From the NCBI RefSeq assembly GCF_052113205.1, contig NZ_JBFRCU010000025.1, positions 16,206 to 80,205 on the forward strand: a DNA stretch of 64,000 nucleotides, in the 5' to 3' direction. The position numbers were made by a program, and so were the translations under genes. The notes beneath the pieces were generated by a model. The model saw only the letters and a list, made by a program, of their open reading frames with translations, searched no databases and was not told the DNA's origin. How positions within the stretch are numbered: the first letter of the stretch is position 1; each line of letters begins with the position of its first letter. Positions 52,606-61,516 of the stretch are shown one piece after another. Origin of the DNA: Inquilinus sp052113205 (GTDB lineage: Bacteria; Pseudomonadota; Alphaproteobacteria; DSM-16000; Inquilinaceae).

Positions 52606-53174
52606 CCGAAGCGACTGCCTCTGTGCCGGAGGTGTCCGTCGGCCGGCTCGACCGGGTCCGCAGCAGCGACCTGCACGACCTGTGCGACGCGGCCGAGCTC
52701 GCCATCCTCGAGGGCGGCGGCTTCGGCTGGGTCAAGCCGCCGCCGCGCGAGACCATGGAACGGTATTGGGGCGGCGTCGTCGCCATGCCGGGCCGGCACC
52801 TGTTCGTCGGCCGGCTCGACGAGGTCATCGCCGGCGCCATCCAGCTGGTGGAGCCGCCGGTGAACAACGAGGCGCAGGCCTTCGCCGCCGGGCTGACCGG
52901 GATCTTCGTCGCCCCCTGGGCTCGCGGCCACGGCCTGGCCCGGATGCTGGCCGAGGCGGCGGAGGCCGAGGCGCGTGCCCGCGGCTACCGCCTGCTGACC
53001 CTCGACGTGCGCGAGACCCAGTCCGCGGCGATCCACCTGTTCGAGAGGTTGGGATTCGTCCGTTGGGCGACGAACCCGTATTATGCCCGCGTGAATGGCC
53101 GCCTGATCGGCGGCTGCTACTTCCACAAACCACTGATCCCGCTGTCCGAGGCGGGGCTGGACCCGACACCATGA
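52602..53174 (+). CDS. GNAT family N-acetyltransferase embedded in his operon
   Basis: Putative acetyltransferase of 190 residues, substrate unknown. The acetyl-CoA loop is FVAPWARGHGLARMLAEAAE near residue 105, then YRLLTLDVRETQSAAIHLFE and FERLGFVRWATNPYYARVNG, the GNAT pattern. It overlaps both hisH (ATGA) and hisA (ATGA), so it is produced in step with histidine enzymes. Codon use matches its neighbours. This placement occurs in several alphaproteobacteria but the function is not established. Confidence 0.85.
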   Translation: MTEATASVPEVSVGRLDRVRSSDLHDLCDAAELAILEGGGFGWVKPPPRETMERYWGGVVAMPGRHLFVGRLDEVIAGAIQLVEPPVNNEAQAFAAGLTGIFVAPWARGHGLARMLAEAAEAEARARGYRLLTLDVRETQSAAIHLFERLGFVRWATNPYYARVNGRLIGGCYFHKPLIPLSEAGLDPTP

Positions 53175-53914
53175 TCCTCTATCCGGCCATCGATCTGAAG
53201 GACGGACACTGCGTCCGTCTCGTCCGCGGCGAGATGAGCGAAGCCACCGTGTTCAACCTGGACCCCGCCGAGCAGGCCAAGGCCTTCGCCGAACAGGGCT
53301 TCAGCTGGATTCATGTGGTCGACCTGAACGGCGCCATCGCCGGCCATCCGGTGAATGCCGAGGCCATCGGCGGCATCCTCAAGGCCACCTCGCTGCCGGT
53401 GCAGCTGGGCGGCGGCATCCGCGACCTGGAGCGGATCGAGTTCTGGCTCGAGCGCGGCGTGGCCCGGGTGGTGCTGGGCACGGTCGCGGTGCGCGACCCG
53501 GATCTGGTGCGCGAGGCCTGCCGCCGCTGGCCCGGCCGGATCGCGGTCGGCATCGACGCGCGGGAAGGCTTCGTGGCGATCGAAGGCTGGGTCAAGACCT
53601 CGACCGTCAAGGTGCTGGACCTGGCGCTGCGCTTCGAGGATTCCGGCGTCGCCGCGATCATCTATACCGACATCAACCGCGACGGCGCCATGGGCGGGCT
53701 GAATGTCGAGGCCACGGCCGACCTGGCCTTCGCCCTGACCACGCCGGTGATCGCCTCGGGCGGCGCCTCCTCGCTCGACGACCTGCGGGTGATCAAGCGT
53801 GAGGAGCGCTCGGGCATCGCCGGGGTGATCTGCGGCCGCGCCCTCTATGACGGGCGGATCGACCCGAAGCAGGCGCTGGCGATCCTGTCCGGTCCGGTGC
53901 CGGTGGAGGCGTAA
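53171..53914 (+). CDS. hisA: ProFAR isomerase HisA
   Basis: Amadori-type isomerisation of ProFAR to PRFAR, 247 residues, TIM barrel with two phosphate-binding repeats. N-terminal catalytic Asp in ILYPAIDLKDGHCVRL, matching VDLNGAIAGHPVN and the second acidic residue in IIYTDINRDGAMGG; phosphate loops are PVQLGGGIRDL and PVIASGGASSLDD. Start ATG 53171 overlaps the acetyltransferase stop. Confidence 0.97.
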   Translation: MILYPAIDLKDGHCVRLVRGEMSEATVFNLDPAEQAKAFAEQGFSWIHVVDLNGAIAGHPVNAEAIGGILKATSLPVQLGGGIRDLERIEFWLERGVARVVLGTVAVRDPDLVREACRRWPGRIAVGIDAREGFVAIEGWVKTSTVKVLDLALRFEDSGVAAIIYTDINRDGAMGGLNVEATADLAFALTTPVIASGGASSLDDLRVIKREERSGIAGVICGRALYDGRIDPKQALAILSGPVPVEA

Positions 53915-53917
53915 GTC

Positions 53918-54682
53918 ATGCTCAAGGTCCGGGTCATTCCCTGCCTCGACGTCAAGGACGGCCGGGTGGTCAAGGGCGTGAACTTCGAGAACCTGGTCGA
54001 TGCCGGCGATCCGGTCGAACAGGCCCGGCACTATGACCGCGAGGGCGCGGATGAGCTGGTCTATCTCGACATCGCCGCGACCCATGAGAATCGCGGCGTG
54101 CTGTTCGACGTGGTCCGCCGCACCGCCGAGCAGGTGTTCATGCCGCTGACCGTGGGCGGCGGCGTGCGCAGCGTCGACGATGTGCGGGCGCTGCTGCTGG
54201 CCGGGGCCGACAAGGTGTCGATCAACTCTGCCGCCGTAGCCCGGCCGGAGCTGGTGTCCGAGGCTGCGATCAAGTTCGGCCGGCAATGCGTGGTGGTGGC
54301 GATCGACGCCAAGCAGGTGTCCGATGGCAAATGGGAGATCTTCACCCATGGCGGCCGCAAGGGCACCGGCATCGACGCGGTCGACTGGGCCGACCGGATG
54401 GCGCAAGCCGGCGCCGGCGAGCTGCTGGTGACCTCGATGGACCGCGACGGCACCAAGGAAGGCTTCGACCTCGGGCTGCTGCAGCGGATCCGGCAGGTGG
54501 TCGGCATCCCGATCATCGCCTCTGGCGGGGTCGGCACACTCGACCATCTCGCCGATGGGGCGCTGTCCGGCGGCGCGACCGGGCTTCTCGCCGCCTCGAT
54601 CTTCCATTTCGGCACCTATTCGATCGCCCAGGCCAAGCAGCACCTTGCCGCGGCCGGGCTGCCGGTGCGGATGGCGGCATGA
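53918..54682 (+). CDS. hisF: imidazole glycerol phosphate synthase subunit HisF
   Basis: Cyclase subunit that uses ammonia from HisH to form IGP and AICAR, 254 residues, TIM barrel. RVIPCLDVKDGRVVKGVNFE holds the first catalytic Asp, and LLVTSMDRDGTKEGFDLGLL the second; phosphate motifs are VGGGVRSVDD and IASGGVGTLDHLADG. Only 3 bases separate it from hisA, and it overlaps hisE. Confidence 0.98.
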   Translation: MLKVRVIPCLDVKDGRVVKGVNFENLVDAGDPVEQARHYDREGADELVYLDIAATHENRGVLFDVVRRTAEQVFMPLTVGGGVRSVDDVRALLLAGADKVSINSAAVARPELVSEAAIKFGRQCVVVAIDAKQVSDGKWEIFTHGGRKGTGIDAVDWADRMAQAGAGELLVTSMDRDGTKEGFDLGLLQRIRQVVGIPIIASGGVGTLDHLADGALSGGATGLLAASIFHFGTYSIAQAKQHLAAAGLPVRMAA

Positions 54683-55020
54683 GCGCGGGGCCGCAGATCG
54701 ACGCCCGGGTGCTGGACCGGCTGGCCGCCGTGATCCGGTCGCGGCAGGGCGCCGATCCCGCCTCCAGCTACACCGCCAAGCTGTTCGCCCGCGGCCGGCC
54801 GAAGATCGCCCAGAAGCTGGGCGAGGAAGCGGTCGAGACCGTGATTGAGGCGATGCGCGGCGATGCCGACGCCATCGCCGCCGAAAGCGCCGACCTGCTC
54901 TATCATCTCCTGGTGCTGTGGGCCGATGCCGGGGTGGCGCCGGAGACGGTCTGGGCAGTGCTGGAGGCGCGGGAAGGCGTCAGCGGCATCGCCGAAAAGG
55001 CGGCGCGGCCGACGGAGTGA
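54679..55020 (+). CDS. hisE: phosphoribosyl-ATP pyrophosphatase
   Basis: Second step of histidine synthesis, 113 residues, MazG-like helical fold. VLDRLAAVIRSRQGADPASS, then QKLGEEAVETVIEAMRGD with the metal-binding EExxE-like pattern, and ESADLLYHLLVLWADAG. ATG 54679 overlaps the hisF stop. Confidence 0.96.
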   Translation: MSAGPQIDARVLDRLAAVIRSRQGADPASSYTAKLFARGRPKIAQKLGEEAVETVIEAMRGDADAIAAESADLLYHLLVLWADAGVAPETVWAVLEAREGVSGIAEKAARPTE

Positions 55021-55161
55021 CCGCGCCCGCCCGTGCGGGAGGGGCCGGCCGGAACCGCGACAACAGGTCGCCGCCCGCATGACAAGCGTCGCTGGACGGC
55101 GGCTGAATTTCGCCGCGATTCAGCAGCATGTGTCATCATCAGCGCAGATCGAGGACGACCG

Positions 55162-55533
55162 ATGGCCTATGATCCGAACAACGTCTTCGCCCGCATCCTG
55201 CGCGGCGAGCTGCCGTGCAGGAAGGTCTATGAGGACGACCACGTCCTGGCCTTCCACGACATCGGCCCGAAGGCGCCGGTGCATGTGCTGGTCATCCCCA
55301 AGGGCGCCTATGTCTCGATGGACGATTTCTCGGAGCGCGCCAGCGACGCCGAGGTCGCGGCCCTGACCCGGGCGGTCGGCCGGGTTGCCCGCGATCTCGG
55401 CCTGGCCGCGCCCGGCTATCGCATCCTGTCGAACATCGGCGAAGACGGGCACCAGGAGGTGCCGCATCTCCACATCCACATCTTCGGCGGCCGGCCGCTG
55501 GGCCGCATGCTGGATCCCGCCATCGCCCCATGA
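55162..55533 (+). CDS. HIT family (HinT-like) protein
   Basis: Nucleoside phosphoramidase-type histidine triad protein, 123 residues. Begins DPNNVFARILRGELPCRKVY and has the triad QEVPHLHIHIFGG near residue 105. HinT homologues hydrolyse AMP-lysine and aminoacyl-AMP. It commonly follows hisE in alphaproteobacteria. It ends in an ATGA overlap with an adenylate cyclase gene. Confidence 0.94.
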   Translation: MAYDPNNVFARILRGELPCRKVYEDDHVLAFHDIGPKAPVHVLVIPKGAYVSMDDFSERASDAEVAALTRAVGRVARDLGLAAPGYRILSNIGEDGHQEVPHLHIHIFGGRPLGRMLDPAIAP

Positions 55534-57395
55534 CCCTGCCGCTTTCCGCCGAGGCCTCGGCGCCGGCCAGCCGTTCCGGCGGCAGGCCGCGCCGGCGCAC
55601 CGTTACCCTGGCCCGGACGCTCGCAGTCGCCATCGGCGGCCTGGTGGCGATCGCGGTCGCGGCGGTGCTGGCGATCTACTGGACCACGGCGGCGCGCACC
55701 ACCTTCGACCTCCTGACCAACCAGGCCGAGATCGGCGTTGCCTCGGTCGAGGCGCAGCTGCGCCAGCATCTCGAGCCGGTGTCGAACGAGCTCGGCAGCC
55801 TGGCTTTGCTATTGCAGCGGGGACGGCTCGACCCCGGCAACATGGACCAGTTCTCGACCATGCTGACCGGCGCGCTGGCCGCGTCGCCGCAGGTGCGCTC
55901 GATCGCCTATCTGACCGAGGACTTGCACATCCGCGGCGTCACCCACCAGCAGGACGGCAACTACGACACGTTCGATGAGCAGAACGAGGCCGAGCAGAGC
56001 CGCGAGGCGCTGGCCGAGGCGGCCGGCAAGGTCGACGCCTATTGGGGCGAGATCCTGTATCTGAAGGACGGGCCGCACGCGACGGTGATGAATCTGCGCC
56101 AGCCGGTGCGGCGGGATGGCAAGCTGGTCGGCGTCCTGTTCGCGGTGGTCACGGTGCAGGACCTGTCGAAGTTCCTGGCGCGGGTGTCCAGCGACCCGTC
56201 GCAGGTGCCCTTCATCCTCTATGGCGAGGACCGGATCCTGGCCCATCCGCGCATGGCCACCGACCCGCCGCCCGCTTCGGTGGAGGAGCCGCTGCCGCGG
56301 CTCGACCAGGTCGGCGACCAGCTGCTGGCGGCGCTGTGGACCAAGGGCTCGCCGGTCACCGTGCGCAACCCGCGGGTGCGGATCCGCGAGGTCGAGATCG
56401 GCGACCAGGACGAGATCTTCCTGTATCGCACCATCTACGGCTTCGGCCCGACCCAACTGATCCTCGGCATCCATGTGCCGGGCGACGCGATCGGCGCCGA
56501 AGTCTGGCGGGTGATCCGCGCCGGCCTGGCCGGCCTGGCGGTGATGGTGCTGGCGATCATCGTCGGCGTGTTCGTCGGCCGCATGATCGCCCGGCCGGTG
56601 CGCGCCTTCTCCGACCAGGCGCGGGCGGTGGGAACGCTGGAGTTCAGCCAGCTCAAGCCGCTGCCGGGCAGCGTGTTCAAGGAGCTGAACGAGGGCGCCC
56701 AGGCCTTCAACACCATGCTGGTCGGGCTGCGCTGGCTCGAGACCTATGTGCCGAAAAGCCTGGTCCGCCGCCTCATCACCAAGGGCGACGGCGAGGACGT
56801 GGTCTCGATCGAGCGCGTCATGACGGTGATGTTCACCGACATCGCCAATTTCAGCGGTGCGGCGGAGCGGCTGCCGGCGGCGCGGATCGCGGCCTATCTG
56901 AACGAGCATTTCGCCATGCTGGGGCGCTGCGTCGAGGCCGAATCCGGCACCATCGACAAGTTCATCGGCGACTGCCTGATGGCGTTCTGGGGCGCGCCGG
57001 AGAAGCTGAAGGACCATGCGCCGCGGGCCGCCCGGGCGGCGCTGGCCATCGCCGCGGTGATGCGGGCGGAGAACGACCGCCGCGCCGCCGCCGGCCGGCC
57101 GCGGCTGCGGCTGCGCATCGGGCTGCACAGCGGCCCGGTGGTGGTCGGCAACATCGGCGCGCCGGGACGCACCAGCTACACCATCGTCGGCGACACGGTG
57201 AACATCGGCAACCGGCTGGAGCAGTTGGGCAAGGTGCTGTCGGGCGACGAGGACACGACGATCCTGATCAGCGCCGAGACCGCGGCCCTGCTGGGCCCGG
57301 AATTCGAGATGAAGAGCCTGGGCCCGCGCCGCGTCCGCGGCCGCAACGGCGAGGTCGAGATCTTCCGGCTGATTGGAGTGAAGTTGCCGGCCTGA
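55530..57395 (+). CDS. membrane-bound class III adenylate/guanylate cyclase
   Basis: Receptor cyclase of 621 residues. An N-terminal membrane helix (TLAVAIGGLVAIAVAAVLAI), a large periplasmic Cache-like sensor (about residues 55-330), and a second helix (AGLAGLAVMVLAIIVGVFVG) are followed by a HAMP-like linker and the C-terminal cyclase domain. Metal-binding Asp residues are in VMFTDIANFSG and DKFIGDCLMAFWG; the base-contact Lys is in the latter and SYTIVGDTVNIGNRLE follows. The residue pattern favours ATP. Overlap with the HinT gene (ATGA) suggests co-translation. Confidence 0.92.
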   Translation: MTLPLSAEASAPASRSGGRPRRRTVTLARTLAVAIGGLVAIAVAAVLAIYWTTAARTTFDLLTNQAEIGVASVEAQLRQHLEPVSNELGSLALLLQRGRLDPGNMDQFSTMLTGALAASPQVRSIAYLTEDLHIRGVTHQQDGNYDTFDEQNEAEQSREALAEAAGKVDAYWGEILYLKDGPHATVMNLRQPVRRDGKLVGVLFAVVTVQDLSKFLARVSSDPSQVPFILYGEDRILAHPRMATDPPPASVEEPLPRLDQVGDQLLAALWTKGSPVTVRNPRVRIREVEIGDQDEIFLYRTIYGFGPTQLILGIHVPGDAIGAEVWRVIRAGLAGLAVMVLAIIVGVFVGRMIARPVRAFSDQARAVGTLEFSQLKPLPGSVFKELNEGAQAFNTMLVGLRWLETYVPKSLVRRLITKGDGEDVVSIERVMTVMFTDIANFSGAAERLPAARIAAYLNEHFAMLGRCVEAESGTIDKFIGDCLMAFWGAPEKLKDHAPRAARAALAIAAVMRAENDRRAAAGRPRLRLRIGLHSGPVVVGNIGAPGRTSYTIVGDTVNIGNRLEQLGKVLSGDEDTTILISAETAALLGPEFEMKSLGPRRVRGRNGEVEIFRLIGVKLPA

Positions 57396-57470
57396 ACCGC
57401 CCCCCTTCGCACCGCAATTCCGCCACCTTGGTCCCTCTCAATCGGCGTCAGCCAGGGAGGGGGAACAACC

Positions 57471-59432
57471 ATGTCATCCGATCGCGATCTGGGAATGGGC
57501 CGGCCGATCAGCCGGCGCGATTTTCTCGACGGTGTCGCCCTGACGGTGGGCGCGGCGGCGTTGGGCGGGCCGCTGACCCGCAGCGCCTTCGCCGCCGGGC
57601 CCGCCGCCGCCTATCCGCCGAAGCTGACCGGCCTGCGCGGCCATCACGAAGGCTCCTACAACGTCATGCACTCGGTGCGCGACGGCACCTTCTGGGACAA
57701 GGCGGGGGCGCCGGAGGCGACCGGCGAGCGCTACGACCTGGTGGTGGTCGGCGGCGGCATCTCCGGCCTCGCCGCGGCAGTGCAGTACCGCAAGCAGGCC
57801 GGGGCGGGTGCCCGCATCCTGGTGCTCGAGAACCATGATGATTTCGGCGGCCATGCCAAGCGCAACGAATTCACCAGCGCCAGCGGCCGCATGATCCTCG
57901 GCTATGGCGGGTCGCAGTCGCTGCAGACGCCCAGCTATTTCAGCCCGGCGGTGAACGCGCTGCTGGCCGATATCGGGGTCGAGCCGAAGCGGTTCGAACA
58001 GTATTACGACCAGGGCTGGGCCGAGACCCGCGGCCTCGGCCGCGCCGTGTTCTTCCCGAAGGAGGTCTTTGGCGCCGACGCGCTGGTCAAGGAGGCCGAT
58101 TCCGCCGCCGACTGGGTACCGCAGTCGCCGCTGACCGACAAGGCCAAGCACGACCTGATCGCCCTGATCGATGCGCCGGCCGACTACCTGCCCGGCCTGT
58201 CGCGGGCCGAGAAGCTGGACCGGCTGTCGAAGACCACCTATGCCCAGTTCCTGACCGATCTGGTGAAGGCCGATCCGCAGCTGGTGGCGTATTTCCAGAG
58301 CTCGACCGAGGCCTATTTCGGTGCCGGCATCGACGCGGTCACCTGCGTCGACGCCTGGGCCAACGGCAATCCCGGCTTCGACGGCATGGACCTGGGCGAC
58401 GAGGTCTACCCGACCATGAGCCCCAGCGGCCGCTTGGCCCGCACCGATCCGGACGAGTACATCTACCACTTCCCCGACGGCAATGCCGGGATCGCCCGGG
58501 CCCTGGTGCGGTCGCTGATTCCGGCCGCCATCCCCGGCAGCACCATGGAGGATCTGGTCCTCGCCCAGGCCGATTACGGCAAGCTGGATGTCGACGGCCA
58601 GCCTGTGCGGATCCGGTTGGGTTCGACCGTGGTGCGGGTGAAGCACCAGGGCGATCCGGCGGCGGCGAAAGCGGTCGACGTGGCCTATGTGCAAGAGGGT
58701 AAGCTGCGCACGGTCCAGGCCGGCCATGTGGTGCTGGCCTGCTGGCACCGGGTGATCCCGTTCCTGACCGAGGAGTTGGCCGAGGCGCAGGTGCCGGCGC
58801 TGCAGGACCAGCAGAAGGTGCCGCTGATCTACACCAATGTGCTGATCCGCAACTGGACCGCTTTTTCGAAGCTCGGCATCGAAGGCTTCGAGGCGCCGGG
58901 CCATTTCTGGTCGGGGGCGGAGATCGACTACCCGGTCAGCATGGGCGGCTACAGCTTTGCCGACAAGCCGGAGGATCCGGTGTTGCTGCATCTCAGCAAG
59001 ATGCCGCTGCAGCCGGGGCTGTCGTCGCGTGAACAATCGCTGTCCGGGCGCCTGCAGCTGACCCAGCTGACCTTCGAGACGATGGAGCGCGAAATCCGCG
59101 ACCTGCTGGGCCGGGCGCTGTCGGGCGGGGGCTTCGATCCGGCGCGCGACATCGAGGCGATCACCGCGAACCGCTGGTCGCATGGCTACGCCTATGAATA
59201 CATGCGGCCCTGGGACGCCTTCTGGCCGGACGGCCCGCTGCCGATTGTGGCGGCGCGCAAGCCCTGGGGCCGGGTCGCGATCGCCAATGCCGATTCCGGC
59301 GCCTATGCCTATGTCCACTCGGCGATCGACCAGGCCACAAGGGCGGTGCGCGAGCTGCTGGGCACGCCCGACGGCGCCCCGGCCTTCGCCGACTTCCCCG
59401 GCCCGCCGCGCGACAAGCTGGGGTTGCTTTAA
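57471..59432 (+). CDS. Tat-exported flavoprotein, spermidine-dehydrogenase-like
   Basis: Periplasmic FAD/NAD-binding oxidoreductase of 653 residues. A twin-arginine signal (ISRRDFLDGVALTVGAAALG) is at the N-terminus. The FAD motif is LVVVGGGISGLAAAVQYRKQ near residue 90, with LENHDDFGGHAKRNEF following. The layout matches the spermidine dehydrogenase SpdH of Pseudomonas, which oxidises polyamines with electron transfer to a respiratory acceptor. Other amine substrates are possible. It is monocistronic. Confidence 0.85.
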   Translation: MSSDRDLGMGRPISRRDFLDGVALTVGAAALGGPLTRSAFAAGPAAAYPPKLTGLRGHHEGSYNVMHSVRDGTFWDKAGAPEATGERYDLVVVGGGISGLAAAVQYRKQAGAGARILVLENHDDFGGHAKRNEFTSASGRMILGYGGSQSLQTPSYFSPAVNALLADIGVEPKRFEQYYDQGWAETRGLGRAVFFPKEVFGADALVKEADSAADWVPQSPLTDKAKHDLIALIDAPADYLPGLSRAEKLDRLSKTTYAQFLTDLVKADPQLVAYFQSSTEAYFGAGIDAVTCVDAWANGNPGFDGMDLGDEVYPTMSPSGRLARTDPDEYIYHFPDGNAGIARALVRSLIPAAIPGSTMEDLVLAQADYGKLDVDGQPVRIRLGSTVVRVKHQGDPAAAKAVDVAYVQEGKLRTVQAGHVVLACWHRVIPFLTEELAEAQVPALQDQQKVPLIYTNVLIRNWTAFSKLGIEGFEAPGHFWSGAEIDYPVSMGGYSFADKPEDPVLLHLSKMPLQPGLSSREQSLSGRLQLTQLTFETMEREIRDLLGRALSGGGFDPARDIEAITANRWSHGYAYEYMRPWDAFWPDGPLPIVAARKPWGRVAIANADSGAYAYVHSAIDQATRAVRELLGTPDGAPAFADFPGPPRDKLGLL

Positions 59433-59443
59433 CGAGCAACCCC
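59420..59443 (+). terminator. hairpin overlapping the flavoprotein stop codon
   Basis: GGGGTTGCT (59420-59428) pairs with AGCAACCCC (59435-59443); the stop codon TAA is in the loop. No T run follows on the + strand, so it is a weak terminator candidate or an RNA-stability structure. Confidence 0.5.
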
Positions 59444-59447
59444 AAAC

Positions 59448-59534
59448 CGTCGTTGCGAGGAGGCGAAGCCGACGAAGCAATCCAGGGGCCGGTGCGTACA
59501 GCCCCTGGATTGCTTCGCTGCGCTCGCAATGACG
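59448..59534. repeat. REP-like palindromic element, GTCATTGCGA family (copy D)
   Basis: Begins CGTCGTTGCGAGGAGGCGAA and ends GCTCGCAATGACG with CAATCCAGGGGC facing GCCCCTGGATTG. It lies between the convergent flavoprotein and DMT-exporter genes. Confidence 0.9.
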
Positions 59535-59541
59535 GGAAATG

Positions 59542-60447
59542 TCAGGTCTGCTTAGGGACTGGCGATGACGCCCGCGGCGCCCTGCGCCCACGCGAGTTGA
59601 CCAGAACCACGCCGGCGATGGCGATCGCGCCACCCAGCAGCGTCTGCGGTCCCGGCGCCTCGCCCAGCAGCGGCAGGGCGATCGCGGTCGCGACCGGGGG
59701 CACGAGGTAGAGGAAGTTGGTTGCCCGCGCCGCGCCGAAATGGCCCAGCGCATAGGTCCAGGTGGCGTAGCCGATAGCAGCCGGCAGCACGCCGAGCCCG
59801 ATCACGGTGGCGATCGTGGTCGCGCCGGCGTGGGGCAGCTCGCTCGCCGCCTCCGATAGCCAGGGCGACAGCCACAGTGCGCCGGCCAGCAGTGTCCAGG
59901 CGGTGCAGGCCAGAGCGCCGTGCCGCGCCACCAGCGGCTTCTGCAGCACGACGTAGCACGCCATGCACAGCGCCGAGCCCAGCACCAGGCTGGCGCCGGC
60001 GCCGAAGGCCAGGCCGCCGGGCTGGGCCGCGGCGATCAGCGCGATGCCGGCGAAGCTGACCAGCGTGCCGGCCCAGCCGCGGGCGCCGAAGCGCTCGCCC
60101 AGCACCAGCCGTGCCAGCAGCGCGGTCAGGATCGGCGCGGTGTTGACGATGAAGCTGGCGGCGCCGGCAGCGACGCTGCGCTGCCCGGTGTTCAGCAGGA
60201 TGTTGTAGGCGGCGATGCCGATCAGCCCGCACAAAGCGAAGCGCAGCAGGTCGGGCAGGGCCGGCCGCGCTGGCCGGCGCCAGGCCAGCCAGCCCAGCAC
60301 CAGCAGCGCCGCCACGGCGAAGCGGGCGGCGGCCAGCGGCACCGGCTGCAGCTCGCGCAGCGCCAGGCGGATCGCCGGGAAAGCCGACGCCCAGGACAGG
60401 ATGGTGACGGCCACGGCTACGTAGGCCTGAGGAACGCGGCTGGACAC
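59542..60447 (-). CDS. EamA/DMT family exporter
   Basis: Inner-membrane drug/metabolite transporter of 301 residues with ten hydrophobic segments in two EamA repeats: AVAVTILSWASAFPAIRLAL near the start, SVAAGAASFIVNTAPILTAL, and the second repeat from about residue 150 with TFVALYLV-like helices such as NFLYLVPPVATAIALPLL. The GTG start at 60447 has GAGGTG upstream. It is divergent from a LysR gene, its probable regulator. Amino acids or amines are typical substrates; not determined here. Confidence 0.88.
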   Translation of the reverse strand: MSSRVPQAYVAVAVTILSWASAFPAIRLALRELQPVPLAAARFAVAALLVLGWLAWRRPARPALPDLLRFALCGLIGIAAYNILLNTGQRSVAAGAASFIVNTAPILTALLARLVLGERFGARGWAGTLVSFAGIALIAAAQPGGLAFGAGASLVLGSALCMACYVVLQKPLVARHGALACTAWTLLAGALWLSPWLSEAASELPHAGATTIATVIGLGVLPAAIGYATWTYALGHFGAARATNFLYLVPPVATAIALPLLGEAPGPQTLLGGAIAIAGVVLVNSRGRRAPRASSPVPKQT

Positions 60448-60534
60448 GGAAGCACCTCGATTCGACGCCGGGCCTCCGTTCTTGCACTGGCCGTGCTGTT
60501 GACATACGGCACCGATCGAGCGTGACCTGTGCGT

Positions 60535-61425
60535 ATGGATCACAGCTCGCCTGCCCAGCGCCCGCCGCTCGACAGCCTCGATACCATCTGCGCCGCCGCC
60601 CGGCACGAGTCCTTCAGCGCGGCGGCCGAAGCGCTGGGCCTGACCCATGGCGCAGTCAGCCGACGAGTTGCGACGGTCGAGGCCTGGCTGGGCACGGCGC
60701 TATTCGAGCGCCATGGCCGAGGTGTGTGGCTGACGCCGGACGGGCAGCGCTTCGTGTCGCGGATCGAGGCGGCGTTCCGGCTGATCGACGAGGCCGCGGT
60801 GCGCTGGCGTCGCCGGCGCGGGCCGGAGGTGGTGCGGATCAGCGTGGTGCCGGGCTTCGCCAAGCTGTGGCTGTTCGGGCGGCTGGCCGCGCTGGAGCAG
60901 GGCGACCCGGCGCTGCGGATCGAGATCGCGGTCGAGGGCCGCAACGCCGATGTCGAAGGCGGCGAGGCCGATCTGGCGGTGCGCTACGGTGCCGGCAACT
61001 GGCCCGGACTCCAGGCCGTCCGCCTGCTGCCGGAGCGGCTGTATCCGGTGGCGCATCCCGATCTGGCACGGCGGCTCGGCCCATTGCCGGATGGGCTGCT
61101 ACGGGCGCCGCTGCTGCACGATTCCGACCTGACCGGGTGGCGCACCTGGTTCGCCGCCGGCGGCATCGCGCTGAAGCCGCGGCCGCAGGACCGGCGCTTC
61201 GAGGATTACACGCTGGTCCTGGCGGCGGCGGAGGCCGGGCTGGGCGTCGCCCTGGCCCGGGCGCCGTTCTCCGACCGCGCCGTCCGAGCGGGCGGCTTGG
61301 TGCGGCTGGCCGAGCATGAGGTGCCCAGCCCGCTCACCTATCACCTGCTGACCCGCACCGGCAGCGCCCGGCCGGCCGTCGCCGCGCTGATGGCGCGGAT
61401 GCTGGAGTTGGCGGCCAGCCCGTAG
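60535..61425 (+). CDS. LysR family transcriptional regulator
   Basis: Regulator of 296 residues. Winged helix: LDSLDTICAAARHESFSAAA and EALGLTHGAVSRRVATVEAW; substrate domain with VVRISVVPGFAKLWLFGRLA and EADLAVRYGAGNWPGLQAVR, of the GcvA type. ATG 60535 is taken as the start; GTG 60529 is also in frame. It is divergent from the DMT exporter and likely controls it. A palindromic repeat overlaps its stop codon. Confidence 0.9.
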   Translation: MDHSSPAQRPPLDSLDTICAAARHESFSAAAEALGLTHGAVSRRVATVEAWLGTALFERHGRGVWLTPDGQRFVSRIEAAFRLIDEAAVRWRRRRGPEVVRISVVPGFAKLWLFGRLAALEQGDPALRIEIAVEGRNADVEGGEADLAVRYGAGNWPGLQAVRLLPERLYPVAHPDLARRLGPLPDGLLRAPLLHDSDLTGWRTWFAAGGIALKPRPQDRRFEDYTLVLAAAEAGLGVALARAPFSDRAVRAGGLVRLAEHEVPSPLTYHLLTRTGSARPAVAALMARMLELAASP

Positions 61426-61507
61426 GTTGAGTTCGCGTCAGCGAACCCAACATTTCGACGCCGTGCCGGCTGCACCAAGTTGGGTTCGCCATGCGAACCC
61501 AAACTAC
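61422..61507. repeat. palindromic repeat, GGGTTCGC family
   Basis: GTAGGTTGAGTTCGCGTCAG at the left and CGCGAACCCAAACTAC-like sequence at the right (actual ends GTAG...CTAC) enclose two local hairpins, TTCGC...GCGAACCCAA and TTGGGTTCGC...GCGAACCCAA. It overlaps the LysR stop codon and lies before the convergent transglycosylase gene. Confidence 0.82.
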
Positions 61508-61516
61508 GATTCTCGG

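Noticed and set aside
57474..59753. 759-codon minus-strand frame opposite the flavoprotein gene
   Set aside because: Shadow of a well-supported Tat flavoprotein; the translation is Arg/Gln/Ala-rich and has no motif.
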